Source: Fonsecaea monophora
Lineage: Eukaryota; Ascomycota; Eurotiomycetes; Chaetothyriales; Herpotrichiellaceae
DNA: 64,000 nt
Assembly: GCF_001642475.1 (NCBI RefSeq)
Contig: NW_019173932.1
Location: forward strand, 744,001 to 808,000
Direction of reading: 5' to 3'
Shown here: piece by piece, positions 46,492 to 57,027 of the stretch
Layout of the letters: each line of letters begins with the position of its first letter
How positions within the stretch are numbered: the first letter of the stretch is position 1
The notes under the pieces: model-generated
The model's database searches: none
The model's input: the letters and a program-made list of their open reading frames with translations, nothing else
Told to the model about the DNA's origin: nothing
Program-made: the position numbers and the translations under genes

Positions 46492-47247
46492 GCTGGTCCG
46501 AGGGTTGTCGGGAGCAGTGAGCCCACCAGATTTCAAGGTGCTCGAACTGCGCGGATGGTGAGAAGCCGCCGTCCATTTGAGCCTGTTCTCCAGAACTCAA
46601 TCCGTTTTCGTTTTCCAACTCTCGACATTTTCGTCTTCTTCGGCCCAGCGAGCAATCCTCAGATGAGAGGATCTCTTGTACTAGCACAGATTTATTCTAT
46701 GAATCACTACGACCTGTCTCGATAGGAGTTATGGTCTCAAAAATGGACTTTTCCCCAAGTCTCCTGAGGATCATGGTCAGGGCCAGTCAGTCAGTCATTC
46801 AATCACTCGGAGTTGCTGACCAGGATTTGAGTACTTCAATCGAGGTTGCCCCACTCGAACTTATCTATCTTTACTCTGATCAGCGAGTACCTCGTTATCG
46901 CGCGACGCTATACAAATGCAATGCGACACAATGTAATGCCCCGATCCAAGAAGCGCCGGCTTCGGCAAAGACACGGATCCAACACATGATGTGGTGTTTT
47001 TTTTTTCTTTTCCCCGTAGCCGGCCTGACTGATCTGCCCCCGTCTTCCTGTCTATCCGCTTGGCTTGAGTGTCCGTCTGCTTGTCTGCCTTGGTCGTCTT
47101 GCTTCTCCACACGCAACTTCTATTTACCCGCGTTGCGGGGGAATTTCAAAGTCCAAGCCCAAGCCGAAGAAGCGGGCGGCAGTCCCTCATAGCCGACTGA
47201 CAGACACACCATTTAAAACAACCGCAAAAGTATATCGGGGCGTCGTA

Positions 47248-47272
47248 CATCCCATCCCATCCCATCCCATCC
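47248..47272. repeat. CCATC pentanucleotide repeat
   Basis: Four to five CATCC units upstream of the short-chain dehydrogenase gene. Confidence 0.8.
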
Positions 47273-47472
47273 ATCTAACCTCCTTGTTCGTACTGTGTAC
47301 AGGGGAATAGATTTACACATCTGACGTGTCGGGACTCTCCGAGTAGAGGAGACACACATATACATACACAAACAATCCTCAGAATAAGTCGGGGTGGACT
47401 GACTAGACTCTGTCCGTTACTCGAGACTTTGCCCGGGTGTGTGTGTGCGTGTGTGTGGGTAAGTCGACCATA

Positions 47473-47488
47473 GTCAGTCAGTCAGTCA
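47473..47488. repeat. GTCA tetranucleotide repeat
   Basis: Four perfect GTCA units followed by degenerate copies, about 150 bp upstream of the short-chain dehydrogenase ATG. Confidence 0.8.
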
Positions 47489-47637
47489 GCTGGTTAGTCA
47501 GTCTGTTGGTGACTGAGCCAGCGAGCGAGCAAGTGCTTCAGTGGGTCGTTCATACCCAGTACTTAGCCGAGTTAACGGAGACAAAGGGATATCAAGACGA
47601 AGGAAGAAGGGAAACGGTCTGTCTCTCAGAAAATAAG

Positions 47638-48735
47638 ATGGCCCAAGTCCAAAGCCAGAGTCAAAGTCAGAGTCAGGCTCAGGTTCAGGTTGATCTCGGA
47701 GGAAAAGGGGCGATTGTCACGGGCGGTGGATCAGGTATTCATATTTCCCACACACACTAACACACACACATTCCCCCCCTTCGGTCTATCCACCACGATC
47801 AAGTGTGGCATGCTGACGTATCGACAGGAATCTGTCTGGCTTTCGTCCAGCACCTGTACCGTGCAGGATGTAACGTCTTGATCTGCGACCTCGGCCTCCA
47901 TCGCGAGGCGGTGGCGTGGCTCGACTCGATCGGCCAGAGTGGTGGCGGCACCACTTCTCCAAAACCCGGACAGACTCCCGCCGTTGCGTCTTCTTCTTCT
48001 TCTTCTTCTTCTTCTTCTGCTTCGCCGCGTGTCGCGTTCCTCAAGACCGACGTCTCGGACTGGAAGCAGCTGGAGCAGACGTTTGAGGGCTACGCCCGTG
48101 AATTCGGTGGGGGGTTGCCGGACGTGGTGTGTCCCGGGGCCGGGGTGTACGAGCCGTCGTTCAACAACTTCTGGAACGACCGCGACGACGACCACTACCA
48201 GCTGCTGCGGATCAATCTGGAGCACCCGCTCAAGATGTCGCGCATCGCGATCCGGAAGTGGGTGCAGCAGCGGAAGCGGGGGGGCATCATCGTGCACGTG
48301 TCGAGCACGGGCGCGCAGAAACCCAGCATGCTGACGCCGCTGTACGGGGCGGCCAAGCAGGGCGTCAGCAACTTCACGCGCGGCATGGCGCGGCTGCAGG
48401 ACCTCGAGGGCATCCGCGTCGTCGCCGTCGCGCCGGGCCCGACCATGTCCCCGCTCATGTACGACCACCCGGAGGCCCTGCGGTTCGTCGACCCGGACAA
48501 GGACAAGCTGTCGACCCCGGACGAGATCGCCCGCGGCATGATGGCCGTCGCCTTTGACCGCGACCGCTTCCCGCCGGGGACCGTGCTCGAGGTCACCCAC
48601 CCGGACCGCTGGAGGGAGGTGTCGTTGCTGAATGACCCGGGGCCTGGTCCCCATGCCTTCACTAGCAGGAAGGAAGAGGGCATGGCAGACGTCTATGCGG
48701 CGCTCGACGCCGACAGGAAGAGTGTTTCCGTATAA
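47638..48735 (+). CDS. Short-chain dehydrogenase/reductase with poly-Ser insert
   Basis: Two exons, 47638-47734 and 47828-48735, 334 aa. The intron splits the cofactor motif: AIVTGGGSG-ICLAFV is rebuilt as TGxxxGI. The active-site residues follow: VHVSSTGA (Ser) and YGAAKQG (Tyr-x-x-x-Lys). After about 65 residues there is an insert containing ten Ser, encoded by ten TCT codons (47989-48018), in the loop between the second strand and the following helix. The N terminus is a Gln/Ser/Val repeat (VQSQSQSQSQ). The usual NNAG motif reads CPGAG. SDRs of this type oxidise secondary alcohols with NAD(P). The coding part is very GC-rich compared with its flanks. Substrate unknown. Confidence 0.88.
47989..48018. 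repeat. Coding TCT trinucleotide repeat (10 units)
   Basis: Ten uninterrupted TCT triplets in frame within the dehydrogenase gene, encoding ten serines. Length change would alter a surface loop without shifting the frame. Confidence 0.95.
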
Positions 48736-49055
48736 GGCTCCGGCGCACGTTTACCTCTTGCCTAGTGTTAATATTTATAGTTCCAAGGGCAGACAGAGGG
48801 CGGCGACCGACCGACCGACCGACCGACCGTGGTCAGGACAAGACTGTAGAGGGAAAGTGGTATCGGCGATTCGTGCTGGGTCCTTTGCCATGTATATCTC
48901 TGGACTAGGCTTTGCCTAGCCAGCCTCGCCAGCTCCAACGTGAGACCTGTATTTGCCCTAATAATGGATCGAGTTTGTTACTCTGCGAAGCGTCCGACCT
49001 TTGACCTTGGCCTTATCACTTCCACGGCTCGTTGAAATCCCTTCGCGTGTGAGGT
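48736..49055. other. 3' flank with CGAC repeat
   Basis: Downstream of the short-chain dehydrogenase: a CGAC tetranucleotide run at about 48804-48828 and no gene. Confidence 0.5.
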
Positions 49056-49267
49056 TTAGCTTGTGCCACCCCGGTAGTGGTAGATCAAGCCACCGCCGAC
49101 AAACCCACAGGGCGTACGCCGAACAGAACGATCCCTTTCAGTCGACGAACTTTAATCACCACAATCCCCAGCGCAGTGCCCACCACCGGGGCGCAGAAAC
49201 TGTAAAGTGACGCTATCCAAGTGGCTCCTTCAATCGTGAAATTGTACGAAACGGACTTGTCAGCCAT
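49056..49267 (-). pseudogene. Relic of an MFS siderophore-type transporter
   Basis: On the minus strand from an ATG at 49267 a frame reads ATWIASLYSFCAPVVG, IVVIKVRRLKGIVLFGV and then drifts into RPVGLSAVA and a stop. A different frame of the same DNA immediately continues FVGGGLIYHYRGGTS and then stops at 49056. Together these are two adjacent membrane segments and loops of fungal siderophore iron transporters (ITSLYSF...VRRLKPFIIFG...GLxxHYRGG in outline). A frameshift, loss of the upstream first segments and of the remaining eight or so segments mark it as a decayed fragment. Assignment rests on motif recognition only. Confidence 0.55.
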
Positions 49268-49441
49268 TCAAAGTCACTGACTCTGACCGAAAATTCAATC
49301 GCGTTGCAGGGCGTCCTATGTTGGCATCCATTCCCGGCTTCATCTTCGCGCCCATTTGTTCAATGTACGTGTTTCTCTTTAACTTGCAGTGAGTCGGGAC
49401 CCTCTTGCGGCTTCATGCCAGCATTGATCCGGCATATGAAT

Positions 49442-51570
49442 TCAAATGTCATTCACAGCAAGTCCGAAATCCAGCTCGTCGTACGGATGACCGAACATGG
49501 TTTGGAGTTGCAAGCTGAGGTCGTTGGTCCATTCTGCCTCCACAAAGATGGAAGGCGGGTGATGGTTAAAGAGAACGGAGAAGAGCTGCGTCGTCTCGGG
49601 TGTGGCGCCAGGGAAGAAATCGTGATAGTCGATGCCATCCGCAATGTTCAACTCGTTTAATTCCAGCGCCTGAGCCGGCTGGCTGCCTAATATCTGGGAC
49701 GACGAAGCTGTCGTTGTGTCCGGGTTGAGGCCGGTCAATAGCTTCTCGAACCCCAACAAAAACATCCTTGAGGAGTGCCACAATTGAGACATCTCCCTTA
49801 GAGCAAGGAATAGAATGTCGATTTGTGCGTTCGCGGCTGCTTTGAGAGGCTCGATGCGACGTGCATGTAGGAGGGCTAGGATGGCGATACTGATGTACCA
49901 GCCCGCTACGCCTGGGAGGAATGCAATCGAGCCCCGAGCCAAGAGGTCTTCGAAGATACGCGCAACGCAGGAAGCTGAGAGGACGGCCGCACCATATGCT
50001 TTGGGGAGTGGTTGCGTTGAAGCACTCATGTAGAGGAGAGTGATGGCCGATAGATAAGGCAGATGGAGCTGGTGGACATTGCGGTCGAAATGGGAGGTCG
50101 TCGCGGTGCTGAATGGCAGCCTCAAGCGTGGCGGTAATGCATTCACCCATTTGATAAGCCTCTGGGCAAGCTCAAAGGTAGATGCATTTGCGTCGCTGCG
50201 GTTGCGCAAGTGCTTGGACAGGTCACCGATGATCTCGCAGACCTGAACCCAGGATATAAAGATTTCGGCCTGATCTCGCCGATCGCTTGGAAACTCGTCC
50301 AGACTGGGGAGTTTGACATTGGTATCCTCGGAGTGGATGATGCACGGACGTCCTTGACACACCGACGTCAAGCGTTCTCTTGACTACAAGAGGGTCAGCA
50401 AGGCTGGGAACAGAAAACTGAAAAGGACTTACAAATAGTGTCCACCAGATACAACGTCTCAGGGTTATTGTTTCACCCAGTCGCATCGATTGTCCCGGGG
50501 TTGCCTCACGATGGAGGCCAATTTCCTGAGCCAGTCGGATTGCTATGGATGTCCACCAGTATTGACTATCCATACTGACAACACTGGGCGGGCCAGCGCT
50601 CCACCAGTACGTTAGGATGATGGCGACGATCCTCACCAACGGATTGCGTTCCGTGTTGCCATGGAACAGTACCTTGAATCTCTCATAGTGTACGCGGCGA
50701 GCTTGATGTGAAAGTCTCGGGGGATTGATTGTGGTCCCTAAGAGCCCTAGGGCTTGTTGCAGAAGTAGGGATCGTGCAAAAGGGGATCGATCGTCAAGAA
50801 GGTCTGCACGGTGTAGGACCGGACACCAGGGGTAGCAATACTCCACAAACGTCTCGGCGTAACTCTGTCGCAGAACGAGAGACAGCTCAGGGATGGGATG
50901 ACGCGGTGTTATTAACGGGCTGATACTCTGATCAGAGTCATCCCGAGATGGATGGTCGAACATGGACATGAACCCTGACTGTCCCAAATAGCTTCGCTCG
51001 CGATGACCTTGATGAACTTCAGGCACTGCAGCTGGCCTAGAGCCAAGGGATTCTGCGCCGTATCGCTCGCTAACACCATCATCCGCCTTCCTCACGGAGG
51101 ACTGGCCCGCTCTGATATCTCCCGCTTGACCATCTTTGAACACATTCTCGGGCAGATCGGTCGGGGTATAGCTGGCTCGATCTAAAGGGGTACCTGCAAC
51201 AGTATCTTCAGTAGCGGATGGTGGAATGCCAGAAGAGCTGGCACTCAAACGGTGGTGAGCCCCCCGGCGTCGGGACTGTCGAGCACTGTAGTGTTCTAAG
51301 TAAGGAGACCTCGACAGCGACCAAGCATATTGAAACCTACTAGCAGCTGGAGTTGGTCGCCCGACAATTGCTGCATTCGCGGTCGGTCGTGAGCGAGCTG
51401 AGGTCACACTTGATCTGATACCGGTCACTCGGGTGTCAAACATTCATAGCGCCCATATGGAAGAGCACAAAGCGCAGCGTCGAACCTACCTTCTTCTGGT
51501 GGCATCGTATACACACCAGATTGGCTCTGCGCCTGATCTGGCGGCTCGTCGGCGCGGTTATTTCTGCCAT
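49442..51570 (-). CDS. Zn2Cys6 transcription factor with fungal_trans domain
   Basis: Four exons: 51490-51570, 51341-51414, 50433-51285 and 49442-50383; 649 aa with consistent phases. Two small 5' exons together build the zinc cluster: RRANLVCIRCHQKK joined to IKCDLSS, then ECSNCRATNSSCYARQSRRR. A linker of about 110 residues leads to a fungal_trans (PF04082) domain: SYAETFVEYCYPWCPVLH, SIAIRLAQEIGLHRE and RRCIWWTLFSRERLTSV, the last rebuilt across intron 3. The domain pattern resembles pathway regulators of fatty acid or plant-polymer use (CTF1/FarA style) but I cannot separate subfamilies by eye. It is the right-hand member of the 40-51 kb group and reads towards the transporter relic. Confidence 0.87.
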
Positions 51571-52744
51571 AAGTAGCTGCCGAAAAGCTCTTGCTTACTG
51601 TGAAGAAGATGACGGTTGTGAAAGACTTTGCCGAGTACACTGCCCGCAACATCTTTGTATATGCACAATTCGCATTACCGAGTTTCCTGCGACGGAGCAT
51701 GCGGGGAATCGGCATCAATCAAAATGCCGAAAACATCCGGTTAATTGTCTTTTGCCGAGCGCACATCCAGACGGGACCTTGGCTAAACAGGATGCTCTAA
51801 TTAGCCAGAGTCCGTGCTTGTACTTGTAGATCCGACCATTGCCTTGGGTTGCCACTATTCCAGCTGCCTTAGACTACCTGTTGGGCGCGAGTTTGTGCCT
51901 TGATCGCTTTGTGTCCTTTCATACTGTGACTAGTGGAGCTGAACAGGAGGTTCTCGTCGGGTTTCGCTTATGCGCGAAATAATGAAGCCGGACCCAGAGA
52001 CATGTGCAGTACGCTGAAACTGGTATTACTCTATCCCTTCTCACCTTGTGTCTGTTATGTCCGCTGTATTAGTCCATTTAGCGACGTTGCCTTCGAGAGT
52101 CAACTTGTTCGCTCGTAGGAAAGTGATCGGTCGCGAAGGGCGGTTCAACGTCCTTTCCCACCCTCGTATAATCTCTCCATTCCCTAAAGGCCGTGAGAGA
52201 ATCGCATCTGGTACCCTCAAAAAGTCTGTCGGATATTGTTATCTCTCATCTTTTGTGCCCCGGAGACCGATGTCACTCAATGAGTGTAAGCATTTGCATT
52301 ACGCCATTCTGGTTTCGTGTGAGTGCGAGGGGAGGAAAATGAGGCTTCTGTACGGTCTCTGACATTTCATAGAGAGTTAGCAGAACCTCATGCTTCGGAC
52401 ATGTGAGCATGATACTCCACTAGGCAGTGGGTGTTGTTCATGGTGAATTGAGATCTGAGGAATGTTGTACTGACTGGCGAGGCTCCGATGGTGCGTTTCT
52501 CTGATTGGTGGCGGTCACCTGAAAGGCTCCCTCCATCCACTCCATTTCTCCAGCTCGACATTGACATTTTGAGATGATTTTCGAGACTGCCCACGCTGCA
52601 CAAGGAATATCACCCACTCCAGTCGAGAAAATGCTGATACTTGGAGACAATGTCGAGCTTCGTTAGCGGCCGGATCCGCTGTGCCACTTCCTACCACTGT
52701 GACTCGAGATACGCATCCAATTGAACACTCGTTGGCGCAAGACA
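51571..52744. other. Divergent intergenic region
   Basis: 1.2 kb between the Zn2Cys6 regulator (leftward) and COQ3 (rightward). No gene recognised. Confidence 0.5.
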
Positions 52745-53707
52745 ATGGCTGCCACCGCACTTGGTCCCCTCCAACATGCGGCAAAAGGCGCGGCAACATG
52801 CTCAATTGACGCCCTACGAACACCTCGGATGGCAAGGTTATGCTCACAGAGACTAATGCGGGAAAGAGCAAGGACACAAAGTACAAACCCACAGCGCCAC
52901 CGCTTTCACTCCTCTACCGCAGGAAGTGCGAGCACAGCATCCTCCGTCTCTGCCTCCGAAGTCACACACTTCTCCCGCCTCGCCTCCTCATGGTGGGATC
53001 CTCACGGTCCATCTCGCCTACTCCATCTGATGAACCCTCTCCGTCACGACTTTATCCGCTCGTGCTTGCAAAGGTCTTCCTCGACCGAGAATGAGAACGA
53101 GAAGAGATATTCATATCTGGACGTTGGCTGCGGCGGAGGCATCTTCGCCTCTTCTGCCGCTCGCCTCCCCACGACTTCGCGCGTGACAGCCATCGACCCG
53201 ACGGCGAATGTCATACAGGTCGCAAAGGAGAATCAGCGGTCCGACCCTGCCCTCGCCGCTCCGGGGAAGCTCGAGTATCTCAACTGCGCGATCGAAGACC
53301 TCCCCGCACCAGCCACTGACGATGCAAAATACGATGTATTGACCCTATTTGAGGTTCTCGAACACATCGACTCGCCCTCATCCTTTCTCGAAATCGCCAT
53401 CCCCCACCTGAAACCGGGCGGGTGGCTCATCGGATCGACCATCTCGCGCTCACCCATCGCCTATCTCACGACGAAACTAATCGCCGAAGCACCCATGATA
53501 GGCGTGGTACCGCGCGGCACACACGACTGGAACAAGTACATCAACCCGCCGGAACTGGGGGGATATTTCGAGTCCGGAAGGGCTCCAGGACGGTGGGGAG
53601 AATTCGTCACACAGGGGGTCGTCTACGTCCCCGCGCTGGGATGGCGGTTTATCAAGGGCAGCGAGGAGTTTGGGAATTACTTTTTTGGGATACAGAAGCT
53701 GGAATGA
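52745..53707 (+). CDS. COQ3: Ubiquinone biosynthesis O-methyltransferase COQ3
   Basis: Intronless, 320 aa. The first 55 residues are Arg/Ala/Ser-rich, almost free of acidic residues, as in a mitochondrial presequence. Then come the COQ3/UbiG family marks: EVTHFSRLASSWWDPHGP and LLHLMNPLRHDFI, the SAM-binding motif YLDVGCGGGIFASSAAR, the acidic residue of motif II (VTAIDPTANVIQVA), FEVLEHIDSPSSFLEI, and THDWNKYINPPEL near the C terminus. The enzyme methylates hydroxyl groups of the ubiquinone ring twice, on the matrix side of the inner membrane. The ATG at 52745 is preferred because the longer frame begins with TTG. Confidence 0.93.
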   Translation: MAATALGPLQHAAKGAATCSIDALRTPRMARLCSQRLMRERARTQSTNPQRHRFHSSTAGSASTASSVSASEVTHFSRLASSWWDPHGPSRLLHLMNPLRHDFIRSCLQRSSSTENENEKRYSYLDVGCGGGIFASSAARLPTTSRVTAIDPTANVIQVAKENQRSDPALAAPGKLEYLNCAIEDLPAPATDDAKYDVLTLFEVLEHIDSPSSFLEIAIPHLKPGGWLIGSTISRSPIAYLTTKLIAEAPMIGVVPRGTHDWNKYINPPELGGYFESGRAPGRWGEFVTQGVVYVPALGWRFIKGSEEFGNYFFGIQKLE

Positions 53708-54485
53708 AAAAAAAAGGAAGGAAAAGAACCCTCGTCTTTCTGAGGGGCCTGGCCTGGAAACATTGCGCCCAATCTACCTCCGATAACCATTCGAATGACT
53801 TCTGGATGTGGTCCTCAACCAATAGTGCCCACTATGTCCGAAGAGTCAACGACATATCCCGGGTCCGAGGATGATAACACCACTCACGCACACACACAAG
53901 CTCGATCCCATTCGACCAGCAACCTGGACGGAATGACACTCCCATTCAATCCTCGCCCCCCGTACAATGCACAATTCATATCTCGTGACCCTTGACCTGT
54001 GACCCACGACCAACAACACAGACACCACTACGAGGTACATATCAACACGACCTCGGAAACCCCACGCAGAGCAAATCATACACTGTACTATACTTACCAA
54101 CTAACACTATTCCGCTATAAAAACAAAGGAGGTCACTGCGAAGAAAGGCAAGAGATTATCTCGGATGTCTCTCAACGCAGGAAAAAAATTCATGTACATT
54201 TATTTACCCAAGAAGAGGGAGGAGAATGGGTCGGGGATATCACAAGAGGGTATCCAATTGTCAAATCTAGAAACTCTCGCCACTTGTGTTGTATTGTACA
54301 ATTCTCTTGAGTCTCCAAAGGACCTGTAGGCTGTAGCCAGAAAGCCAAGGTGTACGACGCTCATGGGCTCCATTGTCAACAGAGGTATTCCCGTGGGAAG
54401 AGGGACCTTTGAGAGTGTATGCTGGATGAAGTACACATCACCGTTTCCCCACCAGCAGAGCCTAGTCTGGGCTTCAGCCTTGCCT
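53708..54485. other. 3' flanks of convergent genes
   Basis: 0.8 kb between COQ3 and the RING-protein gene; an A-rich run directly follows the COQ3 stop. No gene recognised. Confidence 0.5.
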
Positions 54486-57027
54486 TCACTTTTTGGCTTT
54501 TCTCTTCCCCTTCTTCTTCCTCGTGGCAGTCCCTTTGGCCTTTGCTGCTTCGTTACCGCCCCCCTCGCCGTCAGGCTCGGCCTCACTACTGCCTTCAGTC
54601 TCGACGTGCGCGGAGGTCGAAGTCGGCGCGGATGGGACAAGTAGACCCTCCCCGAGCAGTTTTGCCCTACACTCGTCGAGGATCTTCTTCGCTTTCTCTT
54701 CGTCCCAGTCTTGGCTTCGAGAACTTTCGCCAAAAATGTCGTTGTAGATAGAGTGAGCTTCCTCAGGGGTATCTCTGGAGGCAGAGGATACTTGTTGTTT
54801 GGAGGAGGTGCTTGCCGCCTGCTGTTGAGGTAGGTCTTTGGAAACGTTAAGGCGCTGGCCTGGACTGTTCACAGCTCTTCTTCCTTTCCCTCCGCGCAAG
54901 GTTCTCTTCGGAGCTGGAGCGGGCCCGGCCTCGATAACAGCCCCCTCCAGATCCTCTTGCTCCAGCTCCCCCTTCTCCACCATCTCCTGTAACTTCCTCT
55001 GGGCGGAGATCTGCATCATCGCATCGCGGTGTTCGTCTCTCAGCCCCTCCATAAGCAAGTCTTTTGTGGCGTTTTCTTCCTCAAGTTTCTGTATTGTCTG
55101 CTTCAGCTTTTCCACTTGGGTCTCCTGTGAAGTCTCGTAGTGCTCAATCCTCTGCATCAGCGACTTTGTCAACGCTTTCTCTTCTTGGTATTTTTGGTTG
55201 ATGGTCCTGGCCATCTCTTCAAACTTGGCACTTCGTTTTTCGAGTCGTGCTTTTTCCTTTTCCAGCTCTGGGACAAGACCCTTGGCGACAAAGTCATGTT
55301 CGCTTTCCAGCGTAGCAAGTCTCTCAGTAGCGAGGCGACTCTCCTCTATCGCTCTATCTGCTTTCTTGGTTGCTTCTGAGGCTTTGTCCACAGCTCTCTG
55401 GACGACTTCCTCAAAATAAACCCTCTGACTTTCCAGCTGGCTTGTGAGCAAGTGTGTGTACTCCAGTGCAATATTGTCCATTTTTGCAACCTCGAGATCC
55501 TCCTCTCCCTGAAGAGCCGTCGGCTCACGTCGTCTGCCTGGAAGTTCGACCAACTTCTCACCTGGTTTCGCGGCGTCTTGGATGATTCGATGAACATAGC
55601 CGTCACCCGCATAGTCCCAGACCCGCTTGCTCTCGAGGTCCATACTGAATGTGTGTCCACTCTCTTCAAAATGTGCGTATGCGTGTTTGCCTTCGTACCT
55701 GCCACACCCAATCTTCCCACATATGAGACATTGCCAAAGGCTTGTATCCACATGGCAGACCTCACACTCTAGCGGGCCATCATATGGTTCGTACTCTCCT
55801 GTGGATGTTTTACTCTTGAATTTGGATGAGGCTAGTCGTGATGAGAAGTCGTCATGGGTGTACCGACAGACAGGACAGCCACCGCCAGACCATTTCTCTA
55901 AGCACGTGCAATGGAAAACGTGTTGGCAAGGAATGGTCAAAAGCCCAGTGGTTTCATCCATGCGTTCAAGGCAGACCGGACAAGTAGGCAGTTCCACAAG
56001 CGACGGGGTTCGTGGTGCAAGTGGCTTTGTTGTCGCAGAGGCTGGGATGAAAGGATCATTGGACATGCGAGGATAGCTTGTCGTCGGTGAGCTGGGCCCC
56101 ATGCTCTGGTCCGCGGTTGATGAAGTTTGAATCAATTCCACCGACTTAAGAAACACGACGTGACACGTCTCTGGCTGCAGGCTAGTTAATATCTCTTCCA
56201 AGCAGTTGGCGCAGGCCACTCACCTCCATGCTATTGAAAACCTTACCGTTCCATTCGTGCTGCCACTCTCTTGCCTTCTTGCCGTGTCTAAACTTCATGA
56301 GGACCATGTAACGGTTCGCTCTTGAGGTGCGCACCATTCTGAAATGGCTGACCTCCCTTCTCGTATCCTCGCCAACCCACGAGAGGAAGTCCGAAGGCGT
56401 CATGTATGATGGAACCGCAAGGATGCACAGAGTTGTGCATTCCTCGTCTTTTGGTGGAGGGTGTGGTTTCCCTGACGGCGGGTTGCGCAGGCCGTCGCTC
56501 CAGAGGTCGCTTGACCGGTAAACCGAGTCCTTGTATAGCCCTGCTGTCTCTTCCGCATCTCTGTAGAGGTGAACAATACCCCATCCATCTGCGCTATCAT
56601 GGCTTTCCAAGGGTTCGTATCGTCCTTTCATGTGATGGCCCGACATCACGCTACCAATCCCCTTTCCTATTATGTTTTCGCTGGCAACCGAACCCTCCTC
56701 ATTCCCGCCAGAAAATGCCGACATATCTGTACTTTCAAGAATGATCGTGTCTAAACGGTGATCCTTAGGATCAGAGTGGCAGATGTCACGAGGAGTCTGT
56801 TCCAACTGCACTGGTTGTTGTGGGCGAGTACGGCTTGAGAGGAGGTGTTCTTTCTTGCGGTCAAAAAGAGGATCTCGGGATTCGCGTCTTCCTCCAGAGT
56901 TCGTGAAGGGCTTTAACGCTCTGAAAAAGGACGACAGGGTCGGAGGCTGATGTTGGTCAGTTTGCTTCGCTTTGAAGGTCGGGTCTGTAAATAATTCAAC
57001 AGCGACATGAAAGAAGTAGTCAGGCAT
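54486..57027 (-). CDS. ETP1: BRAP2/ETP1-type RING and UBP zinc-finger protein
   Basis: Two exons, 56224-57027 and 54486-56174, join MPDYFF... to PETCHVVFLKSVEL in frame; 830 aa. Order: an N-terminal region with a BRAP2-type RRM-like fold (TTLCILAVPSYMTPSDFLSWV, RYMVLMKFRHGKKA), a C3H2C3 RING finger (CPVCLERM, CQHVFHC, CPVCRY), a UBP zinc finger (CEVCHVD, CLICGKIGCGR, HAYAHFEESGH), and a long coiled coil (LESEHDFVAKGLVPELEKEK onward). The C terminus is Lys-rich. Human BRAP2/IMP is an E3 ligase that retains nuclear-localised proteins and modulates Ras signalling; yeast Etp1 is linked to ethanol tolerance and catabolite control. The ATG at 57027 was used because the frame upstream begins with GTG. 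Confidence 0.93.

Larger units (their letters stand above)
46492..47637. other. Intergenic region with simple repeats
   Basis: 1.15 kb containing a CCATC pentanucleotide run (47248-47272) and a GTCA tetranucleotide run (47473-47488). No gene recognised. Confidence 0.6.
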
